From the NCBI GenBank assembly GCA_946403845.1, contig CAMJBL010000014.1, positions 1 to 53,179 on the forward strand: DNA of 53,179 nucleotides. Direction: 5' to 3'. This DNA is from an uncultured Prevotella sp. Its GTDB lineage: Bacteria > Bacteroidota > Bacteroidia > Bacteroidales > Bacteroidaceae. The notes under the pieces are model-generated. The model did no database searches, was not told the origin of the DNA, and saw only the letters and a list, made by a program, of their open reading frames with translations. Shown here piece by piece: positions 31,720-38,640 of this stretch. The translations under genes were made by a program, and so were the position numbers. How positions within the stretch are numbered: the first letter of the stretch is position 1; each line of letters begins with the position of its first letter.

Positions 31720-32142
31720 TTAGTACTTGTCGAAAGCCCAGGTCTGATTGTCTTTGCGCAGCAGCAGACGGTCGGAACCGAGCGCTTCTATCTTGAGCCG
31801 TATGTTGTTGAAAGGCCTGAAACCAAAGCTGTTCTCCACCAGCGTTGTATCTTCGGGAGTGCCCTTGATCGAGTAACATTGTATGAAGAGACTGTCGCCC
31901 ACATGCTGGAAGTTGCCATACAGTTCATTCTCGTTGAGATTCTTGATCCAGACAATCGAGCCTGAGAAGCTGACATACTTCGTGTCGGAGCCTTCCAGCC
32001 GCCACTGGCCCAGCAGATCGCCTGCATCACCGCCTTCCTGACAGGAAAGGAGTGAAAAGTGAATAGTGAAAAGTAAAAAGAGAAGGAATAAATATCTGTG
32101 AGATCTGTGAGATCTGTGTGAGCATTTAAAGAATCTTGCCAT
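31720..32142 (-). CDS. small lipocalin-like lipoprotein with a repeat-built signal peptide
   Basis: 140 residues. It begins MARFFKCSHRSHRSHRYLF, then LLFLLFTIHFSLLSC (lipobox LLSC, next residues QEGGD). The mature part (DLLGQWRLEGSDTKYVSFSG, NENELYGNFQHVGDSLFIQC, LKIEALGSDRLLLRK) is a short beta-rich domain resembling Bacteroidetes lipocalin-like lipoproteins. The basic n-region is encoded by a nonamer array (32096-32122) and the hydrophobic core by a heptamer array (32051-32085). The ATG at 32142 overlaps the end of the Wzi-like gene by 17 bases in another frame; a longer frame to 32313 would lie fully inside that gene. Probably real, since the mature domain is well formed. Confidence 0.75.
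   Translation of the reverse strand: MARFFKCSHRSHRSHRYLFLLFLLFTIHFSLLSCQEGGDAGDLLGQWRLEGSDTKYVSFSGSIVWIKNLNENELYGNFQHVGDSLFIQCYSIKGTPEDTTLVENSFGFRPFNNIRLKIEALGSDRLLLRKDNQTWAFDKY
32051..32085. repeat. heptamer array, AGTGAAA type, 5 units (inside a signal peptide)
   Basis: AGTGAAA, AGTGAAT, AGTGAAA, AGTAAAA, AGAGAAG on the plus strand. Read on the minus strand it is stop-free and encodes most of the hydrophobic core LLFLLFTIHFSL of the lipoprotein signal peptide. Confidence 0.85.
32096..32122. repeat. nonamer array, CTGTGAGAT type, 3 units
   Basis: CTGTGAGAT, CTGTGAGAT, CTGTGTGAG. On the minus strand it encodes the basic SHR triplets in the lipoprotein's n-region. Confidence 0.85.
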
Positions 32143-33613
32143 GATAACCGATTTTGAAGTTGAATGTTGAACAGTCGCCGTAGATATTTCCCTTATCGAA
32201 GGCGTAGGCAGCAGCGAACTGCCACGGGCCAATGTTGTAGAGGCCTTGCACCATCGCATCGAAGGAGTGGTGCTTCTCGGCCAGCGGAAACCGATAGGTG
32301 CCCCACCCCTCACGATAGGAACCCTTCACCAGATATGACAGGTGGTCGGTAATCTCGCCATCGATGCCCAGATGCCAGGCCTTGATGCGGTTGTCGCGAT
32401 AGCGGGTGAAGCCATCCTTATTATATATAGGTGAGGTGATGAGCGCATTGCCGGGCGTCATGCCGTAGTGGGCAAAGCTGTCGTAGAACATGTGGTTGTA
32501 GTAGTTGTCGTCGCCAAACACCTTGTCCGTTATCTGACTACGGATAGGTTCGGGATGGTCGCCCCCGTCCCAATGCAGCGGACCCGACTGGTTGGTGGTC
32601 TGGAAAAACTCCACCACCGCCCCACGCACATATTGCCTGCCAGCAGCGCGGTTCTTATATTCCACGCCCCACAAGCCGTCCCAGCCATTACTCTTGCGCA
32701 TGCCGGAACCATCCTCGAAGATGTCGTCGTAATACACCTCCACTTGATGTTGTTCATTGATGTTCCAACCCATCTGGATGGTCATCAGTCCGAGGTGGTT
32801 GCCGTAGATCCAGTCTTCCAGCGCCTCGTCGTCGTAATAGTTGTTGTCGCCCAAGGGCAGCACCACGTTCCATATGGCCTTCAGACTGGCAGGCTTCTTC
32901 TTGGTCGCATCGTCCTCTTTGTTATAGTTCGTACCGCCAAACTGCGCCACATGCTGGATACCCGCCGTCACGAAGAGCCGTTTCTCGGGATTGGTGCGGA
33001 AATACAGATGCTTCTGATGGTAGAAGGCACCTGTGGTATACATCAGATTCACCTCGCTGGCTTCTTGGTATCTGTCTTCGCGATAGCCGCTGTCCATCAG
33101 CTTGCCATAGCCGAAGTCGAAGTTCGCCTGCAGCCAGCCTTTGGTGAAGGGAATGGTCCAGAAATCTTTTGTCCCAACATGGATCTGTGGAATCGGCTTG
33201 GCATTGTTGCCCTTAACGAACGAACCGCTGGAGAGCAGATCATTGCGCAATACGGGTTTCTCTTCACGACTGCCAACCTCCAGGAAGAATGTCTTCTGAT
33301 AATCCAGATTGGCATAACACTGTTGCAGATACAACTGGTGGTCGGCATGCACAGAAGCGATGGCATCCACAGCGCCAGAGAGTGTGAAATCCTTCGACAA
33401 CGCATGCTCCAGATTAAGCGCCCCTCGCAGATAGGCCGTGTTCGGACGGGTCGCCAATACGTGATGGCGGTTGGTCACCAACTGATAGGCCGTATAGTCA
33501 CCCGAGCCTACCGATGCTTCCGTCGTCAGGTCGTAAGTGATATTCGTCTTCTCCTGCCCCCATGATTCCAGGCAGAGAAAACAAATGGCGGATATGATTA
33601 GCTTATATTTCAT
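32126..33613 (-). CDS. Wzi-like outer-membrane capsule-assembly protein
   Basis: 495 residues, signal peptide MKYKLIISAICFLCLESWGQ. The mature protein is beta-strand rich throughout and matches the pattern of the capsule-assembly Wzi family seen in Bacteroidetes: FTLSGAVDAIASVHADHQLYLQQ early, GSFVKGNNAKPIPQIHVGTKDFWTIPFTKGWLQANFDFGYGK in the first half, and a strand-rich tail. Wzi anchors capsule at the outer surface in enteric bacteria. It lies about 8 kb from the polysaccharide locus on the same strand and could serve its product. Good promoter at 33630-33659. The gene's end overlaps the small lipoprotein start. Confidence 0.82.
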   Translation of the reverse strand: MKYKLIISAICFLCLESWGQEKTNITYDLTTEASVGSGDYTAYQLVTNRHHVLATRPNTAYLRGALNLEHALSKDFTLSGAVDAIASVHADHQLYLQQCYANLDYQKTFFLEVGSREEKPVLRNDLLSSGSFVKGNNAKPIPQIHVGTKDFWTIPFTKGWLQANFDFGYGKLMDSGYREDRYQEASEVNLMYTTGAFYHQKHLYFRTNPEKRLFVTAGIQHVAQFGGTNYNKEDDATKKKPASLKAIWNVVLPLGDNNYYDDEALEDWIYGNHLGLMTIQMGWNINEQHQVEVYYDDIFEDGSGMRKSNGWDGLWGVEYKNRAAGRQYVRGAVVEFFQTTNQSGPLHWDGGDHPEPIRSQITDKVFGDDNYYNHMFYDSFAHYGMTPGNALITSPIYNKDGFTRYRDNRIKAWHLGIDGEITDHLSYLVKGSYREGWGTYRFPLAEKHHSFDAMVQGLYNIGPWQFAAAYAFDKGNIYGDCSTFNFKIGYHGKIL

Positions 33614-33629
33614 ACGTTTTACTATGGTG

Positions 33630-33659
33630 CAAAGATAATCAAATAATTACAATTCTCAA
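33630..33659 (-). promoter_or_regulatory. promoter of the Wzi-like gene
   Basis: On the minus strand TTG at 33659-33657, a 19-base spacer, then TATCTTTG at 33637-33630. Confidence 0.7.
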
Positions 33660-33669
33660 ATAATAATCA

Positions 33670-34329
33670 TCATTTTTTCCTTTCCACCCATATTTTATGT
33701 GAGCCCGTTCCACGACAGACGATACCGGAATCTGGATCGGCCACCATCTTTTTGAGGTCCTTTGAGGCTGCGCTTTTGGATTGCCTTGTTTCTATAGCAT
33801 AGTCAGTAAGCGTCATGTATCCATATGTGCTAATAATCATTTTGGCCCTAACCAGACGCTCTTCGAGAGTGTATGGGCTTGTCTTTGGGACTTCTACGTC
33901 TACACCAACGCGATTGAAAGTAGTCTGCCTGTTCATTTCGTTCAGCAGCTCTGGGTCGGGCTTGAAATTGATGCCTTTGATGCACACATGCCTGTATTTC
34001 AGTTTGGGATCGCCATCGTCATCATCCTCCTGTTTTCTCTTTTCTGCTTTTTCTGAAGGCGTGGAAGTATCGAATCCTAAGGACAGGGAGAACACCCCCA
34101 ATCCATCAACCTTCATGGTGTGACCCACGGGCAACCAACAAATCATCGTCTGTGCAAACGCATCGAAAACTGCCCGGATAATCCCCTCGCCAATACCATT
34201 AGCATAAATACGCATGTTATGAATGACCTTCTCATAGTCATGCATCGAAAACACTTGCATCTTCGGATAAACAACTGTCTTGCCATCTGTCATCTCCCCT
34301 GGGAGTTCCTTTAAAATGTAATTTGCCAT
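33670..34329 (-). CDS. HU-like DNA-binding protein with C-terminal winged helix
   Basis: 219 residues. The N-terminal part (MANYILKELPGEMTDGKTVVYPKMQVF, NGIGEGIIRAVFDAFAQTMICWLPVGHTMKVDGLGVFSLSLGF) has the pattern of Bacteroidetes HU-domain proteins of the HIG type. An acidic-basic linker (KAEKRKQEDDDDGDP) and the C-terminal YGYMTLTDYAIETRQSKSAASKDLKKMV follow, which looks like a winged-helix DNA reader. Proteins of this group are common in gut Bacteroidales, often near mobile or surface loci, and their roles are not well known. Two different tandem repeats with periods of 22 and 21 bases lie upstream. Confidence 0.8.
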   Translation of the reverse strand: MANYILKELPGEMTDGKTVVYPKMQVFSMHDYEKVIHNMRIYANGIGEGIIRAVFDAFAQTMICWLPVGHTMKVDGLGVFSLSLGFDTSTPSEKAEKRKQEDDDDGDPKLKYRHVCIKGINFKPDPELLNEMNRQTTFNRVGVDVEVPKTSPYTLEERLVRAKMIISTYGYMTLTDYAIETRQSKSAASKDLKKMVADPDSGIVCRGTGSHKIWVERKK

Positions 34330-34359
34330 CTTCTTAACTGTTTTATAATTAATACTTTG

Positions 34360-34469
34360 CTACTTTTATGATTTTACTATTCTACTTTAGTTTTTTCTCT
34401 TCGCTACTTTAAAATTTTCTCTTCCTTACTTTTCTTTTTTCTCTTCCCTGCTTTTGTTTCCTCACTGCC
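34360..34469. repeat. 22-bp tandem repeat, 5 units
   Basis: Five consecutive 22-base units, consensus near CTACTTTAGTTTTTT then CTCTTCC. The units start at 34360, 34382, 34404, 34426 and 34448, and the outer two are more degenerate. They lie 30 bases upstream of the HU-like gene. Confidence 0.75.
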
Positions 34470-34517
34470 TTACAAAAGTCGATTTCCTTCGTCAGTTTTG
34501 TTGCCCGCCGCCGAGAA

Positions 34518-34580
34518 ACGTACATTTCTCGCCCTAAAACGGACGTTTCTCGCCCTGAAATGCGCGTTTCACGTGCGGAA
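34518..34580. repeat. 21-bp tandem repeat, 3 units
   Basis: Units start at 34518, 34539 and 34560. The core GTTTCTCGCCCTGAA is clear in the second unit and varies in the others. Short inverted pairs (GAGAAA with TTTCTC, GAAA with TTTC) lie inside. From here to 34733 the sequence is AT-rich with no gene seen. Confidence 0.7.
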
Positions 34581-34733
34581 ACGAAAATTATAACGCTACA
34601 AAATTACTTTATATTTTCGATTCCGCAAAAAATATAAGCCTAAATTTAAACAAAACCACTTAAGATTCTGATCAAAACCGGTTCTTTCAGATAAAAATGA
34701 TACTTAAATGCTTTTATTCATTTCGTTCAGAAT

Positions 34734-34757
34734 CTCACACGGGGACAGGAGTGTGAG
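34734..34757. repeat. REP-like hairpin with GGGGACAGGA loop
   Basis: Stem CTCACAC (34734-34740) with GTGTGAG (34751-34757) and loop GGGGACAGGA. The same loop core occurs in two units inside a glycosyltransferase gene at 44010-44072, with a changed but still paired stem. Confidence 0.75.
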
Positions 34758-34784
34758 CCTGTGGGCAAAAAATTCGCTTTTTTG

Positions 34785-34815
34785 TTGTTTTATTAGGAAA
34801 TTTTATGTATCTTTG
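34785..34815 (+). promoter_or_regulatory. promoter of the small lipoprotein gene
   Basis: TTG at 34785-34787, a 20-base spacer, then TATCTTTG at 34808-34815. Confidence 0.75.
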
Positions 34816-34821
34816 CAATCG

Positions 34822-34856
34822 TTAAGGTATAACTATTAATTTGTAACGACAATGAA
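34822..34856 (+). repeat. duplicated 5' leader, copy 1
   Basis: About 35 bases ending at the start codon of the small lipoprotein (TTAAGGTATAACTATTAATT, then TGTAACGACAATGAA). They recur at 37618-37652 before another gene with two or three differences. Confidence 0.8.
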
Positions 34857-34980
34857 ACAAATATTCAGGCCTTTCTGGCTCTTAGCCCTTCCGATAGTGC
34901 TGAGCTTCGCATCGTGCTTTACCGAAGACAGACCCGTTGCGCCTGATTCTGGGCTTGCCGGGAAGATCCAAGGCAAATGA
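34852..34980 (+). CDS. very small lipoprotein (42 residues)
   Basis: Short frame starting MKQIFRPFWLLALPIVL and continuing to a lipobox (SFASC), then FTEDRPVAPDSGLAGK and a two-residue end. It has a good promoter and leader just upstream (34785-34856). The mature peptide is only about 20 residues. The family is not recognised. It is followed directly by a second small frame at 34981, and the two may form a small operon with the beta-barrel gene at 35143. Confidence 0.55.
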   Translation: MKQIFRPFWLLALPIVLSFASCFTEDRPVAPDSGLAGKIQGK

Positions 34981-35082
34981 ATGAAAGAGAAGAACGACGT
35001 CATCGTCCGTGAGATTCGCCGCAACCAGAAACTGATTGACAAGGCTGTTCAGAACGGAGTCAAGCGGTCAGCCATGCTGTGA
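34981..35082 (+). CDS. small basic peptide (33 residues)
   Basis: Begins with ATG immediately after the stop of the small lipoprotein gene and reads MKEKNDVIVREIRRNQKLID, then KAVQNGVKRSAML. It is an amphipathic, helix-like, basic sequence without a signal peptide. It lies too close to the lipoprotein gene to be transcribed separately. Function unknown; it may be an accidental frame. Confidence 0.35.
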   Translation: MKEKNDVIVREIRRNQKLIDKAVQNGVKRSAML

Positions 35083-35142
35083 GTATAAAAACATTATATC
35101 AGCGAATATAAAGAATTGTATTATTTTTTTAAAAAAACAACA

Positions 35143-35721
35143 ATGAAAAAGATTTTAGTAATGGTAGTAGCCGCCATGATGGCTACAGTGAATGTGAATG
35201 CACAAGACGAGTTGAAGAATGAAATCGGTGTGTTCTATGGTTTTGAATCTGTATCTAACATTTTTTCTGTCTATTCAAATATGTTTGCTGCCGCTGCGGG
35301 CGATCAGAGTTCGTTTTGGGGGCCCGTCGGCGTGGAGTATTACTACCATGTCTCGCCCGTTGTAGGTTTAGGTGCTGTGGCAGCATACGCCGGTTGTAAG
35401 GCTGAGGACGAGAAAACCCACAAGGATGATTTGAGCGAGATATTTATCACCGTCATGCCTTCGGTGAAGTTCAACTGGCTGCGCAAGAAGCACTTCGGTA
35501 TGTATTCCGGTCTTTCTGCCGGAGTGATGTTCCTATCGGTGTCTGCCAACGACAGTGCCAAGGCTTCTGATCCAGATGCCAAGGACGAAACGTTGACCTC
35601 GTTCATGTTCCAGGCTACAGCCTTGGGTGTTGAGTTCGGCGGTGAGCAGTTCCGCGGATTCGTCGAGGCGGGTCTTGGTGAGAAAGGTACACTCTGTGCC
35701 GGCCTGCGCTATAAGTTCTGA
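35143..35721 (+). CDS. outer-membrane beta-barrel protein
   Basis: 192 residues. Signal peptide MKKILVMVVAAMMATVNVNAQ. The mature part alternates short strands with turns (IGVFYGFESVS, FWGPVGVEYYYHVSP, GLGAVAAYAGCK, FFITVMPSVKFNW-like and HFGMYSGLSAGVMFL segments) and ends LCAGLRYKF with a C-terminal aromatic residue, as in small OmpX/OmpW-size barrels of Bacteroidetes. The substrate is unknown. It starts 60 bases after the small peptide gene and probably shares its transcript. Confidence 0.8.
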   Translation: MKKILVMVVAAMMATVNVNAQDELKNEIGVFYGFESVSNIFSVYSNMFAAAAGDQSSFWGPVGVEYYYHVSPVVGLGAVAAYAGCKAEDEKTHKDDLSEIFITVMPSVKFNWLRKKHFGMYSGLSAGVMFLSVSANDSAKASDPDAKDETLTSFMFQATALGVEFGGEQFRGFVEAGLGEKGTLCAGLRYKF

Positions 35722-35760
35722 TGTAACCAAGCAAATATTATTATTCACAACAAGATACAA

Positions 35761-35922
35761 TTAATCGAGCCATCGCGCGAACATTGTTTTGAATTCTCCC
35801 ATTGACACCACTTCTCCGCGATCTACAGCAGCGATTTCCTCTTCTATGTCTGGTGTAATCTGTAAAACACCATCTACGATATGTGCAGAATCCACATATT
35901 TATAACGACAATAATACCCCAA
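35761..35922 (-). CDS. short antitoxin-like frame or remnant
   Basis: A minus-strand frame stopping with TAA at 35763-35761. The coding part includes SAHIVDGVLQITPDIEEEIA, then AVDRGEVVSMGEFKTMFARWLD. The C-terminal pattern (D-I-E-E-E-I..V..GEV.S..EF) resembles small antitoxin subunits. The only start codons in frame are GTG at 35895 and TTG at 35922. No toxin gene adjoins it. It could be the 3' end of a decayed toxin-antitoxin pair. Confidence 0.3.
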   Translation of the reverse strand: MGYYCRYKYVDSAHIVDGVLQITPDIEEEIAAVDRGEVVSMGEFKTMFARWLD

Positions 35923-35932
35923 TAAATATTGT

Positions 35933-36781
35933 ATGGAAACGTATAAACAGATTAACTTGAACGACTATGTTCAGACTGGCGAGGGCGGGACATCCCTCAC
36001 CTACACACATAAGACGCGCCCCACGATGGCCAAGCTCTTCAATCCTGGCAACGAGGCCGAGCAGGCAGAACGGGAATTCCTGACCGCCCGTGCCGTCTTC
36101 GAGATGGGCGTACCTACGCCCGAGCCCATTCAATTGGTGACCGACGGTCAACGTCGAGGCGTGGAATACGAACTCATCAGCAACAAACGCTCGTTTACGC
36201 GCATCATCTCGCAGGAGCCGGAAAGACTGGAGGAAATTTCGCTGGCTTTCGCCCGTATGGCGCGGGAATTGCACGGCATGAAGGCTGACACGTCGCGATT
36301 CGTGTCCGTCAAGGAGAGGCTCCGCCGCTTCTATCAGGAGAAAGGCGAACTGGTGACGGAAGCGTACAAGGAGCGTGCGCTGAACTTCATCGACAAGACT
36401 CCCGATGCTGACACCTGCCTGCACGGCGACCTGCATATCGGCAATGTCATTACCGACGGACGGCGTAACCTCTGGATCGACCTGGGGCAGTTCAGTTATG
36501 GCGAGCCGGAGTGGGACTTGGGGTGGATGTGGACCATCTGCAACCATATGGACGGCAAACGGAGTGACTTCATCCTCCATGTCACCCCAGAGACGCTCAA
36601 AGCCCACTGGAACATCTTCCTCACGGCCTACTTAGGAACAGACGACAAGGCAGCCATTGGTGATTACGCCAGGCGGCTCATGGCCTACTATGCCGTCAGA
36701 CTGCCATATATGGTAGACCTGCAGGTGCAGGGCCGCCTTCCCGAAGAAGCCCTACAACAACTGCCGAAGGTCATTGAATAA
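35933..36781 (+). CDS. aminoglycoside-phosphotransferase-like kinase
   Basis: 282 residues. The kinase signature is TCLHGDLHIGNVITD near residue 161 (catalytic Asp in HGD), followed by LWIDLGQF, where most relatives have IDFG or IDWE. A glycine-rich N-terminal loop (GEGGTSLTYTH) and a lysine in MAKLFNP complete the ATP site. The segment EPEWDLGWMW is typical of the family. Members phosphorylate small molecules such as choline, homoserine or aminoglycosides; the substrate here is unknown and resistance should not be assumed. The next gene starts 16 bases after its stop. Confidence 0.85.
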   Translation: METYKQINLNDYVQTGEGGTSLTYTHKTRPTMAKLFNPGNEAEQAEREFLTARAVFEMGVPTPEPIQLVTDGQRRGVEYELISNKRSFTRIISQEPERLEEISLAFARMARELHGMKADTSRFVSVKERLRRFYQEKGELVTEAYKERALNFIDKTPDADTCLHGDLHIGNVITDGRRNLWIDLGQFSYGEPEWDLGWMWTICNHMDGKRSDFILHVTPETLKAHWNIFLTAYLGTDDKAAIGDYARRLMAYYAVRLPYMVDLQVQGRLPEEALQQLPKVIE

Positions 36782-36797
36782 ACACATCACAGAAGCA

Positions 36798-37592
36798 ATG
36801 AAAAAAACTACAAATTGGGTGAATGCCACCATCCTGACTATCTGCGGCATGACGATGGTGTCCTGCTTTTCCGAAACGAAGCAGAGTGCGGCAGTCAGTG
36901 TGACTGATGATACCAGCCAGTTCGTGACCATTACCGACATGGTGCCCGATGCTATATTGGAAATCCGTTACTTCGGCACCTATAACTTCGTGGGTACCCG
37001 CATTGACGGCTACGAGGAGCCGACGGCACTTTTGACAAAGCAGACCGCTGACAGTCTGAAAGCCGTGAGCGATGACGTCAAGAAACTAGGGTACATACTG
37101 AAGATCTACGATGCCTACCGTCCGCAGAAGGGCGTTGACCACTTCGTGCGCTGGGCCGAGGACATCGCCGACACGCTGATGAAGGCCTACTTCTATCCCG
37201 ACCTCGACAAGAGCGTGCTCTTTCCGCAGGACTACATCTGTCTGAAGAGCGGTCATACGCGTGGCTCAACACTCGACCTGACGCTGTTCGATATGAACAC
37301 CGAAAAGGAACTCGACATGGGTGGCACATTCGACTGGTTCGGCCCCGAGAGCCATCCCGACTTCTGCGGTAATCCTGAGACGGGGGAGTACACAGGTGAT
37401 AATTCGAAGAGTCCTGCCAATCCGAAACGCAGCATCTCCCCCGAGCAGTTCAAGAACCGCATGATTCTGCGTCAGGCTATGCTGCGCCACGGCTTCAAGC
37501 CCTTCGATACGGAGTGGTGGCACTTTACCCTGAAGGACGAGCCCTTCCCCGACACCTACTTCACCTTCCCTGTCAGGCAACTGGGTAAATGA
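36798..37592 (+). CDS. VanX-like D-Ala-D-Ala dipeptidase (M15 family), lipoprotein
   Basis: 264 residues. Signal peptide MKKTTNWVNATILTICGMTMVSC with a lipobox, then FSETK. The M15D zinc motifs are all visible: IYDAYRPQKGVDHF, SGHTRGSTLDLTLFD (SxHxxGxxxD), and EWWHF (third zinc ligand and catalytic Glu). It should cleave D-Ala-D-Ala or related dipeptides in the periplasm, for cell-wall recycling. Stand-alone VanX-like enzymes without vanH/vanA neighbours are common and do not imply vancomycin resistance. The ATG at 36798 is chosen because it starts the signal peptide; the earlier frame start at 36774 is a TTG inside the previous gene. Confidence 0.9.
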   Translation: MKKTTNWVNATILTICGMTMVSCFSETKQSAAVSVTDDTSQFVTITDMVPDAILEIRYFGTYNFVGTRIDGYEEPTALLTKQTADSLKAVSDDVKKLGYILKIYDAYRPQKGVDHFVRWAEDIADTLMKAYFYPDLDKSVLFPQDYICLKSGHTRGSTLDLTLFDMNTEKELDMGGTFDWFGPESHPDFCGNPETGEYTGDNSKSPANPKRSISPEQFKNRMILRQAMLRHGFKPFDTEWWHFTLKDEPFPDTYFTFPVRQLGK

Positions 37593-37617
37593 AACGGATT
37601 AAACTTAACGACTCTAA

Positions 37618-37652
37618 TTAAGGTATAACTATTAATTTATAGCGACAATGAA
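37618..37652 (+). repeat. duplicated 5' leader, copy 2
   Basis: Same leader as at 34822-34856 (TTAAGGTATAACTATTAATT, then TATAGCGACAATGAA), again ending at a start codon. Here no TAnnTTTG element precedes it. Confidence 0.8.
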
Positions 37653-38640
37653 CTCACTAAGAACCGTCCCCACTGAGCGCTGCGGCAAGGGATTCCCCTA
37701 TATCATCCTGTTATTCATTGTAATGATGGTGTTTTCTCAGACTGCGGCTGCGCAGGACGAGACCATCGTGTTTACCCCCCAATGGACGGCGCAGGCCCAG
37801 TTCGCCGGTTATTACGTGGCTGAGGCAAAGGGCTTTTATCGCGAGGCAGGGGTGAAGGTGAAGATAGAGCATCCGTCGGCCACGCAGCCTGCCATGAGCC
37901 GCCTGCGTAAGAACCTATGCCAGGCTACGACGCTTCAGCTCTGTCAGGCGATGGAGATTATAGATGAGGGCATTCCTCTGGTGAACATCCTTCAGACGTC
38001 GATGAACAATGCGATGGTCATCGTCTCTGCCCGTGACAAGGACCCGCTGACACAGAAGGGGGCCAAGGTGGGTATTTGGAGTGTCGGTTTCGGTCAGTTG
38101 GCCATCTGTATGAGTATCAAGGACCATCTGGACTATCAGTGGGTGCGCTTCGCCCAGAACGTCAACCTGTTTGTGGCAGGCGCCCTCGATGCCACGCTGG
38201 CCATGAGCTATAACGAGTACTACCAGCTGGTGCAGGCGGGCATCAAGATGACCGATAAGAACGTGTATCGCTTCTGCGACCACGGCTATAACGTGCAGGA
38301 GGATGGCGTCTATATGACCCGCGACTACTATGCCAAGCATCAGGATCAGGCGCGCCGCTTTGCCCAGGCCAGCCGTAAGGGTTGGGAGTGGGCATCCCAA
38401 CATCCCGACGAGACACTGGACATCGTGATGCAGTATGTCGACAAGAACCACATTGCCACCAACCGCGTGATGCAGCGGCTGATGCTCAAGGAGGTGCTGC
38501 GTCTGCAGGTGGACCGCGAGTCGAAGAAACGCGAGTTCCGGCTGCGTCCCGACATGGTGAAGCTGGCCAGCCGACTGATGGTGGAGAACCAGATGCTGAC
38601 CCGCGAAGTGACGTACGAGGAGTTGAGAAGTGAAAAGTGA
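37648..38640 (+). CDS. lone NMT1/THI5-type substrate-binding protein
   Basis: 330 residues. A hydrophobic signal segment (about residues 16-38, FPYIILLFIVMMVFSQTAAAQ) ends with an A-A-A site before QDE. The domain shows TPQWTAQAQFAGYYVAEAKGFY and the IEHPSATQPAMSRLRK segment, the pattern of periplasmic proteins that bind pyrimidine precursors or sulfonates for ABC importers. No permease or ATPase gene is nearby; a SpoIIE-type phosphatase follows 49 bases downstream. The first residues (MNSLRTVPTER) are encoded by a REP-like unit, and the last (RSEK) and the stop by a heptamer array, so both ends of the gene are repeat-derived. Confidence 0.85.
   Translation: MNSLRTVPTERCGKGFPYIILLFIVMMVFSQTAAAQDETIVFTPQWTAQAQFAGYYVAEAKGFYREAGVKVKIEHPSATQPAMSRLRKNLCQATTLQLCQAMEIIDEGIPLVNILQTSMNNAMVIVSARDKDPLTQKGAKVGIWSVGFGQLAICMSIKDHLDYQWVRFAQNVNLFVAGALDATLAMSYNEYYQLVQAGIKMTDKNVYRFCDHGYNVQEDGVYMTRDYYAKHQDQARRFAQASRKGWEWASQHPDETLDIVMQYVDKNHIATNRVMQRLMLKEVLRLQVDRESKKREFRLRPDMVKLASRLMVENQMLTREVTYEELRSEK
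37652..37678. repeat. REP-like hairpin unit at the start of the binding-protein gene
   Basis: 27-bp unit with ends ACTCA and TGAGC around the core GAACCGTCCCC. Read on the other strand it matches the first mfd unit at 23 of 27 positions. Confidence 0.75.

Noticed and set aside
32143..32313. N-terminal extension of the small lipoprotein to 197 residues
   Set aside because: It would lie wholly within the Wzi-like gene in another frame and would place the signal peptide in the middle of the protein.
34330..34851. Insertion sequence in the gap upstream of the small lipoprotein
   Set aside because: No transposase frame and no paired element ends beyond the single hairpin at 34734-34757.
35933..36781. 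Aminoglycoside resistance gene
   Set aside because: The kinase signature is shared by many small-molecule kinases, and nothing points to a drug substrate.
36798..37592. Vancomycin resistance gene
   Set aside because: Only a VanX-like enzyme is present, with no ligase or dehydrogenase. Such dipeptidases are common in cell-wall recycling.
37593..37647. Thiamine-type riboswitch before the NMT1/THI5-like protein
   Set aside because: The leader is only about 55 bases, AT-rich, and lacks the conserved helices. It instead matches a leader elsewhere in the window.
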